A DNA stretch of 64,000 nucleotides from positions 452,239 through 516,238 of the forward strand of contig NZ_JAQMWP010000007.1 of the NCBI RefSeq assembly GCF_030403745.1, read 5' to 3'. Below, piece after piece: positions 49,473 to 58,567 of this stretch. The notes below the pieces were generated by a model. It saw only the letters and a list, made by a program, of their open reading frames with translations. It made no database searches and was not told where the DNA came from. A program made the translations under genes and the position numbers. Origin of the DNA: Streptomyces sp. S.PB5. GTDB lineage: Bacteria > Actinomycetota > Actinomycetes > Streptomycetales > Streptomycetaceae. The first letter of the stretch is position 1, and each line of letters opens with the position of its first letter.

Positions 49473-50306
49473 ATGCCCATCGACATGTCGACAAGCCGTC
49501 CCCGTACGCCTGACACGACGAACTCGGCCGGCAGGCGGCGCCATGACGACGCCCCCGAAACCGCGGCGCTCTTCGCCCGGCTCGCCGTCCTGGAGGACGG
49601 CCCCGAGCGGGAGGCGATCCGCGACGAACTCGTCACCGCCTGGCTGCCCATGGCCCACCGCATCGCCGGCCGCTTCCGTGAGCGCGGCGAGTCCCTCGAG
49701 GACCTGCGCCAGGTCGCCGCCCTGGGCCTGGTCAAGGCCGTCGACCGCTTCGACCCGGAGCGCGGCGCCTTCGAGAGCTACGCCGTGCCGACGATCACCG
49801 GCGAGGTCAAGCGCCACTTCCGCGACCGGATGTGGGCCCTTCGGGTGCCCCGCCGGGTGCAGGAACTCCGCAACAAGGTCCGGGTCGCCCGCCGCGAGCT
49901 CACCCAGACCCCGGGCAGTGCCGAACCCACCCTCACCGAGCTCGCCGCCCACACGGGCCTGACCGAGGACGAGGTGGCCACAGGACTGGAGGCGCTGGAG
50001 AGTTTCAGCGCCCTGTCCCTGGACGCCGAGCTGTCGGCCGGCGAGGACGGCTACAGCCTCGCCGACACCCTGGGCAGCTCCGACTCCTCGTACGACGTCG
50101 TGGTCGACCGCGAGTCCGCGAAGGCGGGACTGCGGAGGCTGCCCGAACGGGAGCGCGCCATTCTCTACATGCGCTTCTTCGAGGACATGACACAAAGCCG
50201 CATCGCCGACCGTCTGGGCATCTCCCAGATGCACGTCTCCCGGCTCATCAGCCGCAGCTGTGCCCGGGTGCGCGCCGAGGTGCTGGGCGAACGCGCGAAG
50301 GCCTGA
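49473..50306 (+). CDS. SigB/SigF/SigG-type RNA polymerase sigma factor
   Basis: A 277-residue stress-class sigma factor. Region 2 is clear (MAHRIAGRFRERGESLEDLRQVAALGLVKAVDRFDPERGAFESYAVPTITGEVKRHFRDRMW), then region 3 (LTELAAHTGLTEDEVATGLEAL) and region 4 (LPERERAILYMRFFEDMTQSRIADRLGISQMHVSRLISRSC). Streptomyces have about nine SigB paralogues acting in osmotic or oxidative stress and spore maturation. AGGAG lies nine bases before ATG 49473. A preceding RsbW-like gene and a following ANTAR-GAF gene frame it. I could not find a confident self-promoter. Confidence 0.93.
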   Translation: MPIDMSTSRPRTPDTTNSAGRRRHDDAPETAALFARLAVLEDGPEREAIRDELVTAWLPMAHRIAGRFRERGESLEDLRQVAALGLVKAVDRFDPERGAFESYAVPTITGEVKRHFRDRMWALRVPRRVQELRNKVRVARRELTQTPGSAEPTLTELAAHTGLTEDEVATGLEALESFSALSLDAELSAGEDGYSLADTLGSSDSSYDVVVDRESAKAGLRRLPERERAILYMRFFEDMTQSRIADRLGISQMHVSRLISRSCARVRAEVLGERAKA

Positions 50307-50364
50307 GTGTCCGCGCACTATCCGGGCACGTGTTCTGTTCCCGTGAACGGAACGAAGGAGCCTC

Positions 50365-51228
50365 ATGACGCAGCCCGGACGGACAGCCGCGGACGACGGA
50401 GCGGACCACGACGAACTGGAGCGGCTGCGGGCCGAGGCGCGTGACCTGCGCACCCGGGCCCGCGCCCACGCCCTCATCGCACAGGCGCAGGGCCTGCTCC
50501 AGGAACGGTACGCACTGCCCGACGCGGACAGCGCGTTCGCACTGCTGCGGCTCGCCTCCCAGCGGTTCAACATCAAGATGCGCACGCTGTCCGAGGTGCT
50601 GGTGGCCGCGCCCCGCCCCGCCGCCCGGGACGAACTGTGGTTCCCGCGCCGCGCCCGCCTCGCCGAGCCCGTCCTGAGCTTCCCGGCGGCGCGGCGGACC
50701 GGCCCCGGCACCCGCGGCGGCGTCCTGGCGGCCGTACTGAGCCAGACGCTCGCCGTGATCGGCACGGACATGGGCAATGTCCAGCTGGCCGACCGGGTGC
50801 GGGGCGGACTGCGCATCGAGAAGCACACCGGGCACCCGGCGGACTTCGTGGACTTCTTCGGCCATGTCGGCGAGGAGGGCACGTCCTGTGCGAAGGCCGC
50901 ACGGGACGTCGCCCAGGTCACCGTGCGGGACGTGGAGTCCGACCCGGTGTTCAGCGAACCGGCTCGCGAGGCGATCCTCGCGTCGGGCAGCCGGGCCGTC
51001 CACAGCGTGCCGCTGACCACCTCGGCGGGCCTGTGCGTGGGCATGGTCTCGGCGCACGTCGAGCGCACCATGGCGACCCCGGCGAAGGTGCAGCTGAAGG
51101 CCCTGGAGGTGATGGGCACCGAGGCCGGCCGCTGGCTCGCCTGGCACGACCGCACGGTGGTCCTGGACGCTCTGGAGCATCTGCACGCCCTGGGCAGGAG
51201 CAACCACGGCCGCCGGATCGCGCGTTGA
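50365..51228 (+). CDS. ANTAR-GAF RNA-binding sensor protein
   Basis: A 287-residue protein with an ANTAR RNA-binding domain at residues 20-82 (AQAQGLLQERYALPDADSAFALLRLASQRFNIKMRTLSEVLVAA) and a GAF sensor domain at about 95-270. Most actinobacterial relatives have GAF first and ANTAR last; here the order is reversed. ANTAR domains bind tandem stem-loops in mRNA leaders and prevent termination. The GAF part contains CAKAARDVAQVTVRDVESDPVF, typical of GAF domains that sense redox or small ligands. AAGGAG precedes ATG 50365. It is 58 bases after the sigma factor gene and may be co-transcribed. Confidence 0.88.
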   Translation: MTQPGRTAADDGADHDELERLRAEARDLRTRARAHALIAQAQGLLQERYALPDADSAFALLRLASQRFNIKMRTLSEVLVAAPRPAARDELWFPRRARLAEPVLSFPAARRTGPGTRGGVLAAVLSQTLAVIGTDMGNVQLADRVRGGLRIEKHTGHPADFVDFFGHVGEEGTSCAKAARDVAQVTVRDVESDPVFSEPAREAILASGSRAVHSVPLTTSAGLCVGMVSAHVERTMATPAKVQLKALEVMGTEAGRWLAWHDRTVVLDALEHLHALGRSNHGRRIAR

Positions 51229-51273
51229 GTGTGCCTCGCCGGGACGGGGGCATTCGGAGGGCGGGAGGACGAG

Positions 51274-52122
51274 ATGAACCCGACTTCGATGGCACCGACC
51301 AGTCGGATCGAGGCACGCAGTGGCGCCACCGGTTCCATGACGGAGGGCGCGGCCCGCGCCGGGCTCGCCGCGCGGGGCGTCATCTACCTGCTGGTCGGCG
51401 TGCTGGCGCTGCAGATCGCCTTCGGCGACGGCGAACGCCAGGCGGACCGCGGCGGCGCCCTCGCCGAGCTCTCCGACAAACCGTTCGGCTCCGTACTGCT
51501 CTGGGCCCTTGGCATCGGGCTGGTCTGCATGGCCCTGTGGCGGCTGTCCGAGGCACTGTTCGGGTCAGTCGGACCGGACGGCCGCAAGGCGAAGAAGCGT
51601 CTGCTGGCGGTCGCCCGGTTCCTGTTCTACGGATTCGTCGCCTACTCGGTGCTGTCGTTCGCGGCGGGCTCGGGCGGCGGCGGGGACGGCGGCAGCGGAT
51701 CGAGCGACAAGCAGTCCCGTGACGTCACCGCGAAGGTGCTGGAGATGCCCGGCGGGCAGTGGATCGTCGGACTGGCCGGGGCCGGGATCGTCGTCGCCGG
51801 GGTGTGGATCGGCGCGCGGGCCGTGCTCCGGGCCTACCACGACAAGCTCAGGCTGGGCGAGATGTCGCCGCGGGCCCGCCGCCTGGTGGACATCACCGGC
51901 GTGGGCGGCGGAGCGGCCCGCGGGCTGGTCTTCGCCACCGCCGGAGCCTTCGCCGTCCGCGCCGCGGTCGACTACGAACCCGACAAGGCCAAGGGCCTGG
52001 ACGACACCCTCCGGTCCTTCGCCGACACCCCCCTCGGCCCGTGGCTGCTGGCCTGTGTGGCGGCGGGGCTGGTGCTGTTCGGCCTGTTCTCGTTCGCGAT
52101 GGCGCGCTGGCGCAGGGTCTGA
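51274..52122 (+). CDS. DUF1206 membrane protein
   Basis: A 282-residue integral membrane protein with three repeats of a two-helix DUF1206 unit, each opening with an ARAGLAARGVIYLLVG-like phrase: residues 30-90, 105-185 (ARFLFYGFVAYSVL) and 195-282 (ARRLVDITGVGGGAARGLVFATAGAF). A glycine/serine-rich loop follows the second repeat. No function is known; these proteins often occur with stress-regulon genes, as here downstream of a SigB-type sigma factor and ANTAR-GAF gene. GGGAGGA precedes ATG 51274. Confidence 0.88.
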   Translation: MNPTSMAPTSRIEARSGATGSMTEGAARAGLAARGVIYLLVGVLALQIAFGDGERQADRGGALAELSDKPFGSVLLWALGIGLVCMALWRLSEALFGSVGPDGRKAKKRLLAVARFLFYGFVAYSVLSFAAGSGGGGDGGSGSSDKQSRDVTAKVLEMPGGQWIVGLAGAGIVVAGVWIGARAVLRAYHDKLRLGEMSPRARRLVDITGVGGGAARGLVFATAGAFAVRAAVDYEPDKAKGLDDTLRSFADTPLGPWLLACVAAGLVLFGLFSFAMARWRRV

Positions 52123-52126
52123 GGAC

Positions 52127-52148
52127 CCGGGCGCCCGCGGCTGCCCGG
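52127..52148. terminator. Hairpin between convergent DUF1206 and FUSC genes
   Basis: CCGGGC-N10-GCCCGG, a perfect 6-bp stem midway between two convergent stops; probable two-way terminator. Confidence 0.5.
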
Positions 52149-52161
52149 ACAGCCCGCGCCG

Positions 52162-54396
52162 TCAGCCTTTCGGCCGTCGCACCGCCACCCCCAGCGGCCG
52201 GGCCAGCCCCACCACCCCTTCGTCCAGCCGCTGCAGATGCCGCAGCACCCGGTCGGTCACCCGGCCGAAGCGGGGCACTCCGGGGACGCCGGGCTCCAGC
52301 AGCGCGGCGATGCTCGGGCCCGTCTCGACCTCGTCCGCGGAGCGCTCGTCGGTGAGGTGCGCGGCGACGGTCCGGATGTTGTGCAGGATGCGCTCTCCGG
52401 CGCGGCGCAGCCGTGGGTCCGCGGCGATCGAGGGGTGGGTGGGCAGCAGTTCGGCCGTCGCGGCGAGGGAGCGGGCGTGATAGGCGCAGGTCTCCAGGAG
52501 TGCCACGACGTACCGCGCGGTGTCCCGCCGGGCCCGCAGGGGTGTGACCGGGTGGGTGAGCGGCTGGGTCGCGGCCCGCAGGTCGGCCAGCGCGCTGTCC
52601 AGGTCGCGGGCCTTGTCCAGCAGCTCCGTCGGGGGCCCGCCGCTGAGCTGGTCCACCGCGCTCTCCGTGACCTCCGCGAGCCGGTCCAGGACCCCGGCGA
52701 GAAGGTCGTCGGTACGGCGGTCCGTCCGCACCGGCAGCACGAACGCCGCCGCCAGCACCCCGCAGGCCGCGCCGAGCGCCGTCTCCTCGATCCGCAGCAC
52801 CAGCACCGAGAGGCTGTAGGTGTGCAGCAGGGTGTAGAGCACCCCCAGGGCGGCGGTGACGAAGAACGACATCAGCGTGTACGACAGGGGCGCGCTGTAG
52901 AACATCAGGAACACGCACACCAGCACCACCGCGAACGCGGTCCAGGTGTGGCGTCCGACCAGCCCCGCCAGCGCGATGCCGGCCACCACCCCGAGCACCG
53001 TGCCCAGGAGCCGCCGGTAGCCCTTGACCAGGATCTCGCCCGTGGAAGCGGTGTTGATGAACACGATCCAGCAGGTCAGCACCGCCCAGTACCAGCGCTG
53101 ACTGGACAGCAGCTCACCGCCCGCGATGGCCAGCGACGACCCCACCGAGACCTGCACCGCTGCCCGCGTCGTGGGCCGCCGCAGTCCCGTCGGCTCCTGC
53201 GCGCCCTCCTCACCTGCGTCGATGGCCGCGTCCTCGGCGTCCAGCTCCTCGCGCGAGCGGGCCGTCGAGGGGGTGTCGTCCGACTCGTCCTGCGGTCCGT
53301 CGAGGGCGATCCGCAGCCCCAGCACCGCACGGGCCGCCTCTCCGATGCCCCGGAACACGTCCTGGACGGCCGGTGATGCGGCCGGCAGGTTCTCCCCGTC
53401 CCGGTATCCCAGCAGCCGGTTGCGGAGCTGGGAGACGGCCGTACCGGGCACCGGCCTCAGTACGAGCAGCCGCAGCGCCTGCAGATCGCGCCGCAGCGTG
53501 CCGACCGAATCGTCCCGCACGGGCAGCAGACCGCCCGGTGGAACCGGCGCTCCCGGCAGATGCAGCGTCAGCGTGTCGGCCCGCTCGGCGCTGCGCGCGG
53601 TGAGCAGCAGCAGGCCGAGCCGCTCGGCGGCGACCTCCGCGTCCGCGATCCGCCGCTGCACCAGCCGGGCCACGGACTCGTCGGCTGTGCCGTCCTCCAG
53701 CCGGCCCTGGATCATCAGAGCCGTCTCGTGCAGCCGCGCGGTGCCCTCCCGCAGGTGCTCCAGGGCCTTCTCCACCTCCTCGGGGCCGGCCGCGTCGAGG
53801 AGTTCGAGCTGCGCCGCCACCAGCCGGGCGAGCCGGGCCCGGAAGGCCTCCCGCAGCCGTTCCAGCGTTCCCGCCGGCGTCTCGGGCACGATCGCGAACC
53901 GCATCACGGCACTGCTCAGGAAGGCGACGCCGAGAGCGCCGTACAGCTCCGGCAGACCGGAGAGGGTCGCGCCGACGAACAACGACAGGAAGTAGACCTG
54001 GAACCCGATCAGCCCGAGCGCGGTGCCGCGGTCGCCGTACCGCCGTCCGTAGACCGCGCAGAAGATCAGCGCGACGAAGAACAGATCACCGGCCACCACA
54101 TGCGAGCGCAGCGCCGCGCCCAGCGTCACGGCGGCCAGCGCCACCGGCAGACCCAGCGCGAGCGTGACGGCCTGCGGGCCGCGCTGTTTCTCGCGGATGG
54201 CGAAGGTGGCCACCATCGCCGCGATCGCGCCCGCCACCAGATGGGGCACGTCGACCGCCGACAGGCCGAGCACGGCCAGCGTGAGCGCGATGGCGCCCAC
54301 CGTCCGCAACCCGGCGGCCAGCCGCAGCAGTCCGGGGTCGGACGCGGCCGCGAGATCCCGCAACCGCGCCCGCCCCGGAGGCACCACCGCTCTCAC
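52162..54396 (-). CDS. FUSC-family membrane protein (aromatic-acid-exporter-like)
   Basis: A 744-residue membrane protein with two blocks of five to six helices (about 20-165 and 395-545) separated and followed by soluble helical regions, the layout of FUSC/YccS/AaeB proteins. Typical text is FLSSAVMRFAIVPETPAGTLERLREAFRARLARLV and SSQRWYWAVLTCWIVFINTASTGEILVKGYRRLLGTVLGVVAGI. Plant and bacterial relatives move organic or aromatic acids. It starts at GTG 54396, nine bases after the NDH-2 stop, with AGGAG inside the NDH-2 gene end, so the two genes are probably one operon. Confidence 0.9.
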   Translation of the reverse strand: MRAVVPPGRARLRDLAAASDPGLLRLAAGLRTVGAIALTLAVLGLSAVDVPHLVAGAIAAMVATFAIREKQRGPQAVTLALGLPVALAAVTLGAALRSHVVAGDLFFVALIFCAVYGRRYGDRGTALGLIGFQVYFLSLFVGATLSGLPELYGALGVAFLSSAVMRFAIVPETPAGTLERLREAFRARLARLVAAQLELLDAAGPEEVEKALEHLREGTARLHETALMIQGRLEDGTADESVARLVQRRIADAEVAAERLGLLLLTARSAERADTLTLHLPGAPVPPGGLLPVRDDSVGTLRRDLQALRLLVLRPVPGTAVSQLRNRLLGYRDGENLPAASPAVQDVFRGIGEAARAVLGLRIALDGPQDESDDTPSTARSREELDAEDAAIDAGEEGAQEPTGLRRPTTRAAVQVSVGSSLAIAGGELLSSQRWYWAVLTCWIVFINTASTGEILVKGYRRLLGTVLGVVAGIALAGLVGRHTWTAFAVVLVCVFLMFYSAPLSYTLMSFFVTAALGVLYTLLHTYSLSVLVLRIEETALGAACGVLAAAFVLPVRTDRRTDDLLAGVLDRLAEVTESAVDQLSGGPPTELLDKARDLDSALADLRAATQPLTHPVTPLRARRDTARYVVALLETCAYHARSLAATAELLPTHPSIAADPRLRRAGERILHNIRTVAAHLTDERSADEVETGPSIAALLEPGVPGVPRFGRVTDRVLRHLQRLDEGVVGLARPLGVAVRRPKG

Positions 54397-54405
54397 GCCG
54401 CGCGA

Positions 54406-55770
54406 CTACTCCTGGCGTTCCGTCCCCGCGACATGCGCTTTCACCTGCTCCGGCGTCAGATACGCGTTCGTGTACTCGAAGTCGTGCAGCTTGGCGGCCT
54501 TGCGGGCCTGGAAGCCCGTGCGCACGAAGTCGTCGCCGGCGAGCGCGTTGAGCGTCCAGTTGGTCGCGACGCGCACCTTGGCGACGTTGGTGCGCAGCGC
54601 CGCCCAGTGGTACCCGCGGGCGGCGAACTGGGCGGGCAGGCCCCGCAGTTCGATACCGAGCGGCTTGGACACGGCGTCCGTGCCGCCGAGGTCGACCACG
54701 AGACCGAGGTCCTTGTGGCGGTAGGGCGTGGTCTGCTGTCCGCGCAGCACGGCGATGACGTTGTCGGCGACATGCTTGCCCTGGCGCATCGCGTGCTGCG
54801 CGGTGGGCGGGCAGACCGCGCCCTCCTCGCCCTTGGCCTCGTCGGGGACCGCGGCGGAGTCGCCGAGCGCGAAGACGCCGTCATGGCCGGGCAGCTGCAT
54901 GTCGGAGGTGACCGCGAGCCGCCCCCGGACCGTCTCCGCGCCGAGCGTCGCGATGAGCGGGCTCGCGACCACACCGGCCGTCCAGATCAGGGTGCGGGTG
55001 GGCACCACCCTGCCGTCGGTGAACGTGACCTCCTCGGGGCCGGCCTTCGCGATGGACGTGCCGAGGGAGATCTCGATGCCGCGCTTGGTGAGGATCTGCT
55101 GCGCGGTGCTGCCCAGCTTGTCGCCCAGCTCGGGCATCAGTTTCGGGGCGATGTCGATCAGATGCCACTTGATCAGCCCCGGATCGATGCGCGGGTAGCG
55201 CTTGACCGCGGCATGGGTGAGCTTCTGCAGACAGGCCGCCGTCTCGGTGCCGGCGTAGCCGCCGCCGACGACCACGAACTGCAGCCGCGCCGTACGCTCG
55301 GCCTCGTCGTCGCTGGCGTCGGCCAGATCGAGCTGGGCGATGACGTGGTCACGGACGTAGGCGGCCTCCGCCAGGGTCTTCATGCCGAACGCGTGGTCCG
55401 TGAGGCCGGGGATGTCGAAGGTGCGGGTGACGCTGCCGGGGGCCAGCACGATGTAGTCGTACGGCTCGTCGACGATCTCGTCGGTGATGGTGCGGATGAC
55501 GCAGACCTTGGCCTTGAGGTCCACGCCGATCGCGCCGCCCGGGATGATCCGGGTGCGGTACTTCTTGCTGCGGCGCAGCGATACGGCGATCGACTGGGGC
55601 GTCAGTACGCCGGAGGCGACCTGGGGGAGCAGCGGGAGATAGAGCTGGTAGGCGAACGGCGTCACCAGCGTGACGTCGGCCTCGTCCGGGGCGAGCTTGC
55701 GTTCCAGCCGTCGAACGCACTCCACACCGGCAAAGCCTGCGCCAACCACCAGGATCCTGGGTCGTGTCAC
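54406..55770 (-). CDS. Type II NADH dehydrogenase-like flavoprotein (NDH-2)
   Basis: A 454-residue FAD-dependent pyridine nucleotide oxidoreductase. The FAD motif is RILVVGAGFAGVECVRRLE (residues 5-23), the NADH motif VVVGGGYAGTETAACL, and the second FAD contact GVFALGDSAAVPDEA. NDH-2 enzymes pass electrons from NADH to menaquinone at the inner membrane face without pumping protons; the C-terminal FVRTGFQARKAAKLHDFEY helix could be the membrane contact. GTG 55770 is preceded by AAGGGAAGAAAG. The frame continues upstream but those codons do not look conserved. FUSC gene follows nine bases downstream. Confidence 0.92.
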   Translation of the reverse strand: MTRPRILVVGAGFAGVECVRRLERKLAPDEADVTLVTPFAYQLYLPLLPQVASGVLTPQSIAVSLRRSKKYRTRIIPGGAIGVDLKAKVCVIRTITDEIVDEPYDYIVLAPGSVTRTFDIPGLTDHAFGMKTLAEAAYVRDHVIAQLDLADASDDEAERTARLQFVVVGGGYAGTETAACLQKLTHAAVKRYPRIDPGLIKWHLIDIAPKLMPELGDKLGSTAQQILTKRGIEISLGTSIAKAGPEEVTFTDGRVVPTRTLIWTAGVVASPLIATLGAETVRGRLAVTSDMQLPGHDGVFALGDSAAVPDEAKGEEGAVCPPTAQHAMRQGKHVADNVIAVLRGQQTTPYRHKDLGLVVDLGGTDAVSKPLGIELRGLPAQFAARGYHWAALRTNVAKVRVATNWTLNALAGDDFVRTGFQARKAAKLHDFEYTNAYLTPEQVKAHVAGTERQE

Positions 55771-55970
55771 GGTCTTTCTTCCCTTCTGCGGCTCCGGCGG
55801 TCCGAGTCGGACGCCGTTCGCCTGCCCCCGGATCGGTGCATGGCAACATCGATCCCACCGTGCATCGAGCCGTTCCGCCAGCCGAGTACGGCAGGCAGAC
55901 GAACGCGTCGTGGACCACCATGCCCGCACGGATGCGCGAGTGCACCGCAAGCGCGTGAAAGTCGTGTGTC

Positions 55971-56375
55971 TCACCAGGGCAGGAACACATGCACGTCCTT
56001 GCCGTGCGCCTCCGTCACCACACTCACCTGGTCCGACAGGGCATGGATGAGATGCCACCCGACGCCGCCGCCCCCGGTCCTCGGGCGGAACGGACGCGGG
56101 GCGGGCGGGGTGGGACTGCTGTCGTGCAGCGTCACATGCACACCGTCGAAGGTGCGCCGCATGCACAGCGTGAAGGCCCCCGGTGCGTACTGCACCGCGT
56201 TGGCGGCCAGCTCCGTGACGACCAGCAGGATGTCGTCCCAGTGCTCGGGCGTCGCGGGGGGCGAGGAGCGCGAGAGGGCGTACAGGAACTCGTCCGCGGC
56301 GATCCGCGCAGCCGTGACGCTCTGCGGCTCGCCGGCAAAGCTCATCGTGCGGCTCGGGATCTCCACGGAGGCCAT
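55971..56375 (-). CDS. RsbW-like ATP-binding protein (HATPase), second copy
   Basis: A 134-residue GHKL ATPase of the anti-sigma/serine-kinase type: FAGEPQSVTAARIAADEFLYAL, the N box DDILLVVTELAANAVQYAPGAF, and GGGGVGWHLIHALSDQVSVV. No sigma factor lies next to it, so its partner is elsewhere, possibly one of the SigB paralogues or an anti-anti-sigma protein. It starts at ATG 56375 with AGGAA 12 bases upstream; an in-frame start up to 56501 would add an unconserved arm. It lies between the AMP-binding ligase gene (upstream) and the NDH-2 gene (downstream) on the same strand. Confidence 0.85.
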   Translation of the reverse strand: MASVEIPSRTMSFAGEPQSVTAARIAADEFLYALSRSSPPATPEHWDDILLVVTELAANAVQYAPGAFTLCMRRTFDGVHVTLHDSSPTPPAPRPFRPRTGGGGVGWHLIHALSDQVSVVTEAHGKDVHVFLPW

Positions 56376-56497
56376 GTGGTTGTTCGTTCCTACGAGGTGC
56401 GCATGTATCGGTCCTGTCTCCGACGCCCTGTGGCGCCGTCGCCCCTGCGAGTTCCCGGGGGCGCACAGGTCAATCGTGTCCCCGGACCCGTCCCGGG

Positions 56498-58399
56498 TCA
56501 CCGGAAGACGTTGTCCGAGTCCTCCCAGGCCAGCTCCTCCGGCGTGCCCTGCCGTGGGGTACGGGTGCGGGCCTGGTACATGGCGTCGATCTCGAACGCG
56601 TAGTGCTGGACGATCGCGTCCCGGCGCAGCTTCATCGACGGCGTGAGCAGCGCGCTGGTGCGGTCGAAGGGTTCGGGCAGCACCCGGAAGACCCGGATGG
56701 ATTCCGAACGGGACACGGTGCTGTTGGCCGCGGCCACCGCGCGTCCGATCTCCTCCCGCAGCGCGTTCTCCTCCCGCGCGTCCCGGCTCGGGGCGTCACC
56801 CGGCAGCGCGAGCCCGCCGCGCCAGTGGGCGAGGAAGTCCGGATCCAGTGTGATCAGGGCACCCACACAGGGCTGGCCGTCCCCCACCAGTACCGCCTGG
56901 TGGATGAGCGGATGCATGCGCAGCCGCTGTTCCAGGAAGGCCGGGGCGACGCTCTTGCCGCCGCTGGTGATGATGACGTCCTTCTTGCGGCCGGTGATCG
57001 TGAGATAGCCCTCGGGGTCCAGCCGCCCGAGATCTCCCGTGGCCAGCCAGCCGCCGCCCAGCACCGCGCGGGTCGCGGCCTCCTCGTTGACGTATCCCTG
57101 GAACACCGACGGGCCGCGGACCAGGATCTCCCCGTCCTCGGCCACCCAGACGTCCGTGCCCGGCAGGGGCTTGCCGACGGTGCCCGACTTCTCCCGGCCG
57201 AGCGGCTGTGCCGTGATGCCGCCGCTCGTCTCGGTCAGGCCGTAGGCGTCGTTCACGTAGAGGCCGATGCCCTCGTAGAACAGGCACAGCTCGCGGCCCA
57301 GCGGCGATCCGCCCGAGGCCGCGCGGAGCACGCGGCCCCCCAGCGCGGCCCGGAGCCTGCGGTACACCGTGCGCTCGTACAGCGCGTGCTGGAGCCGCAG
57401 ATCCAGGCCGGGCCCCGGTCCCTGCCCCAGCCGATGGCGCTCCACGGCGGCGGCGAAGTCGCGTGCCGTCTCCGCGGCCCGCTCGAACAGGGTGCCGCGG
57501 CCCGCCTGCTGGGCCATCCGCAGGAAGTTCTTGTAGATCTTCTCGAAGAGCGACGGCACGCCGCAGAAGTACGTGGGCCGGAACGACAGCAGCGACGCCG
57601 AGAGCGTCTCGGGGCTCAGGTCGGGCTCGTGGGCCATGAGCAGGCCGCCACGGATGCACAGACTCTGGGCCAGAAGCCCGTACACATGGGAGAAGGGCAG
57701 GAAGGCGAGCATCGAGCCCTGCTCGCCCGGCGGTATCACCGTGTGACCCCAGCCCTCCAGCAGGACGTCGCAGGCGCTCGCCAGGCCGCGATGGCTCACC
57801 GCGCAGCCCAGCGGCCGGCCCGTGGTGCCGGAGGTGTAGACGACGGCCGCGGTGGAGTCCGGCATGACGATGCGGCGCAGCGACTCGACCGTGGTCAGCG
57901 GAATCAACCCGCCCCGCTCCACGAGCTGTTCCAGCGCCCCGGCGTCCAGCTGCCAGACATGGCGCAGCAGCGGCAGCGAGGCGCACACCGAGCCGACCGT
58001 CATCACGCTCTGCTCGTCCTCGACGACCACCCCGACACAGCTCGCGTCCCTGAGGATCCACTCGACCTGATCACGCGACGACGTCGGATAGATCGGCACC
58101 ACCTCGGCGCCCACCGCCCACAGCGCATGGCTGAGGACCGTCCACTCGTAACGGGTGCGCGCCATGATCGCCACGCGGTGCCCCGGCGAGATCCCGGAGG
58201 CGATCAGTCCCTTGGCGAGGTCGACCACTTCGTCCCGTACCTCCACGGCGGTCACCTCGTCCCACACACCGGAGGAGGGGTCGCGGCGGCGCGCGAGCAT
58301 CGGCACCGTGGGGTTTTGGGCCGCCGTCTCGAAGACGCTGTCGGCGAGCCCGCCCGTCAGCGGCGGGACGGACGGGGGAGCGAGGGCGACGTCGCGCAT
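56498..58399 (-). CDS. AMP-binding long-chain fatty-acid-CoA-ligase-like enzyme
   Basis: A 633-residue adenylate-forming enzyme similar to long-chain fatty acyl-CoA synthetases. Core motifs are AAVVYTSGTTGRPLGCAVSHRGL (A3), FLPFSHVYGLLAQSL, YGLTETSGGITAQPLG (A5), GYLTITGRKKDVIITSGGKSVAP (A8) and the catalytic lysine in TPSMKLRRDAIV (A10). It activates a carboxylic acid with ATP and transfers it to CoA. Start at ATG 58399 has AGGAG seven bases upstream. The leader folds an 8-bp hairpin (58431-58456). The HATPase gene follows 122 bases downstream on the same strand. Confidence 0.92.
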   Translation of the reverse strand: MRDVALAPPSVPPLTGGLADSVFETAAQNPTVPMLARRRDPSSGVWDEVTAVEVRDEVVDLAKGLIASGISPGHRVAIMARTRYEWTVLSHALWAVGAEVVPIYPTSSRDQVEWILRDASCVGVVVEDEQSVMTVGSVCASLPLLRHVWQLDAGALEQLVERGGLIPLTTVESLRRIVMPDSTAAVVYTSGTTGRPLGCAVSHRGLASACDVLLEGWGHTVIPPGEQGSMLAFLPFSHVYGLLAQSLCIRGGLLMAHEPDLSPETLSASLLSFRPTYFCGVPSLFEKIYKNFLRMAQQAGRGTLFERAAETARDFAAAVERHRLGQGPGPGLDLRLQHALYERTVYRRLRAALGGRVLRAASGGSPLGRELCLFYEGIGLYVNDAYGLTETSGGITAQPLGREKSGTVGKPLPGTDVWVAEDGEILVRGPSVFQGYVNEEAATRAVLGGGWLATGDLGRLDPEGYLTITGRKKDVIITSGGKSVAPAFLEQRLRMHPLIHQAVLVGDGQPCVGALITLDPDFLAHWRGGLALPGDAPSRDAREENALREEIGRAVAAANSTVSRSESIRVFRVLPEPFDRTSALLTPSMKLRRDAIVQHYAFEIDAMYQARTRTPRQGTPEELAWEDSDNVFR

Positions 58400-58430
58400 G
58401 CGCTGCTCCTGATGTTTACGGGGTGTGACT

Positions 58431-58456
58431 CCGCCGATGAGAACTGTTATCGGCGG
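58431..58456 (-). promoter_or_regulatory. Perfect 8-bp hairpin in the leader of the AMP-ligase gene
   Basis: CCGCCGAT-N10-ATCGGCGG. On the minus strand it begins shortly after a TAGATT hexamer (58470-58465) that could be the -10, and ends about 30 bases before ATG 58399, so it would form near the mRNA 5' end or act as an operator over the transcription start. The Shine-Dalgarno AGGAG stays outside the stem. Confidence 0.45.
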
Positions 58457-58567
58457 TGCCCGAATCTAGCCGAGGTGAGCCCGTTCGATGCAGGGATTCG
58501 ACAACTGGTGCGACTTGTGATCCCGGCGTGACCGAGGGACGCGGTGGAATCGGGGGACTCGGAGGAC

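Noticed and set aside
55771..55970. A gene or RNA between the NDH-2 start and the second HATPase gene
   Set aside because: Only a non-conserved extension of other frames; no hairpin or start signal worth calling.
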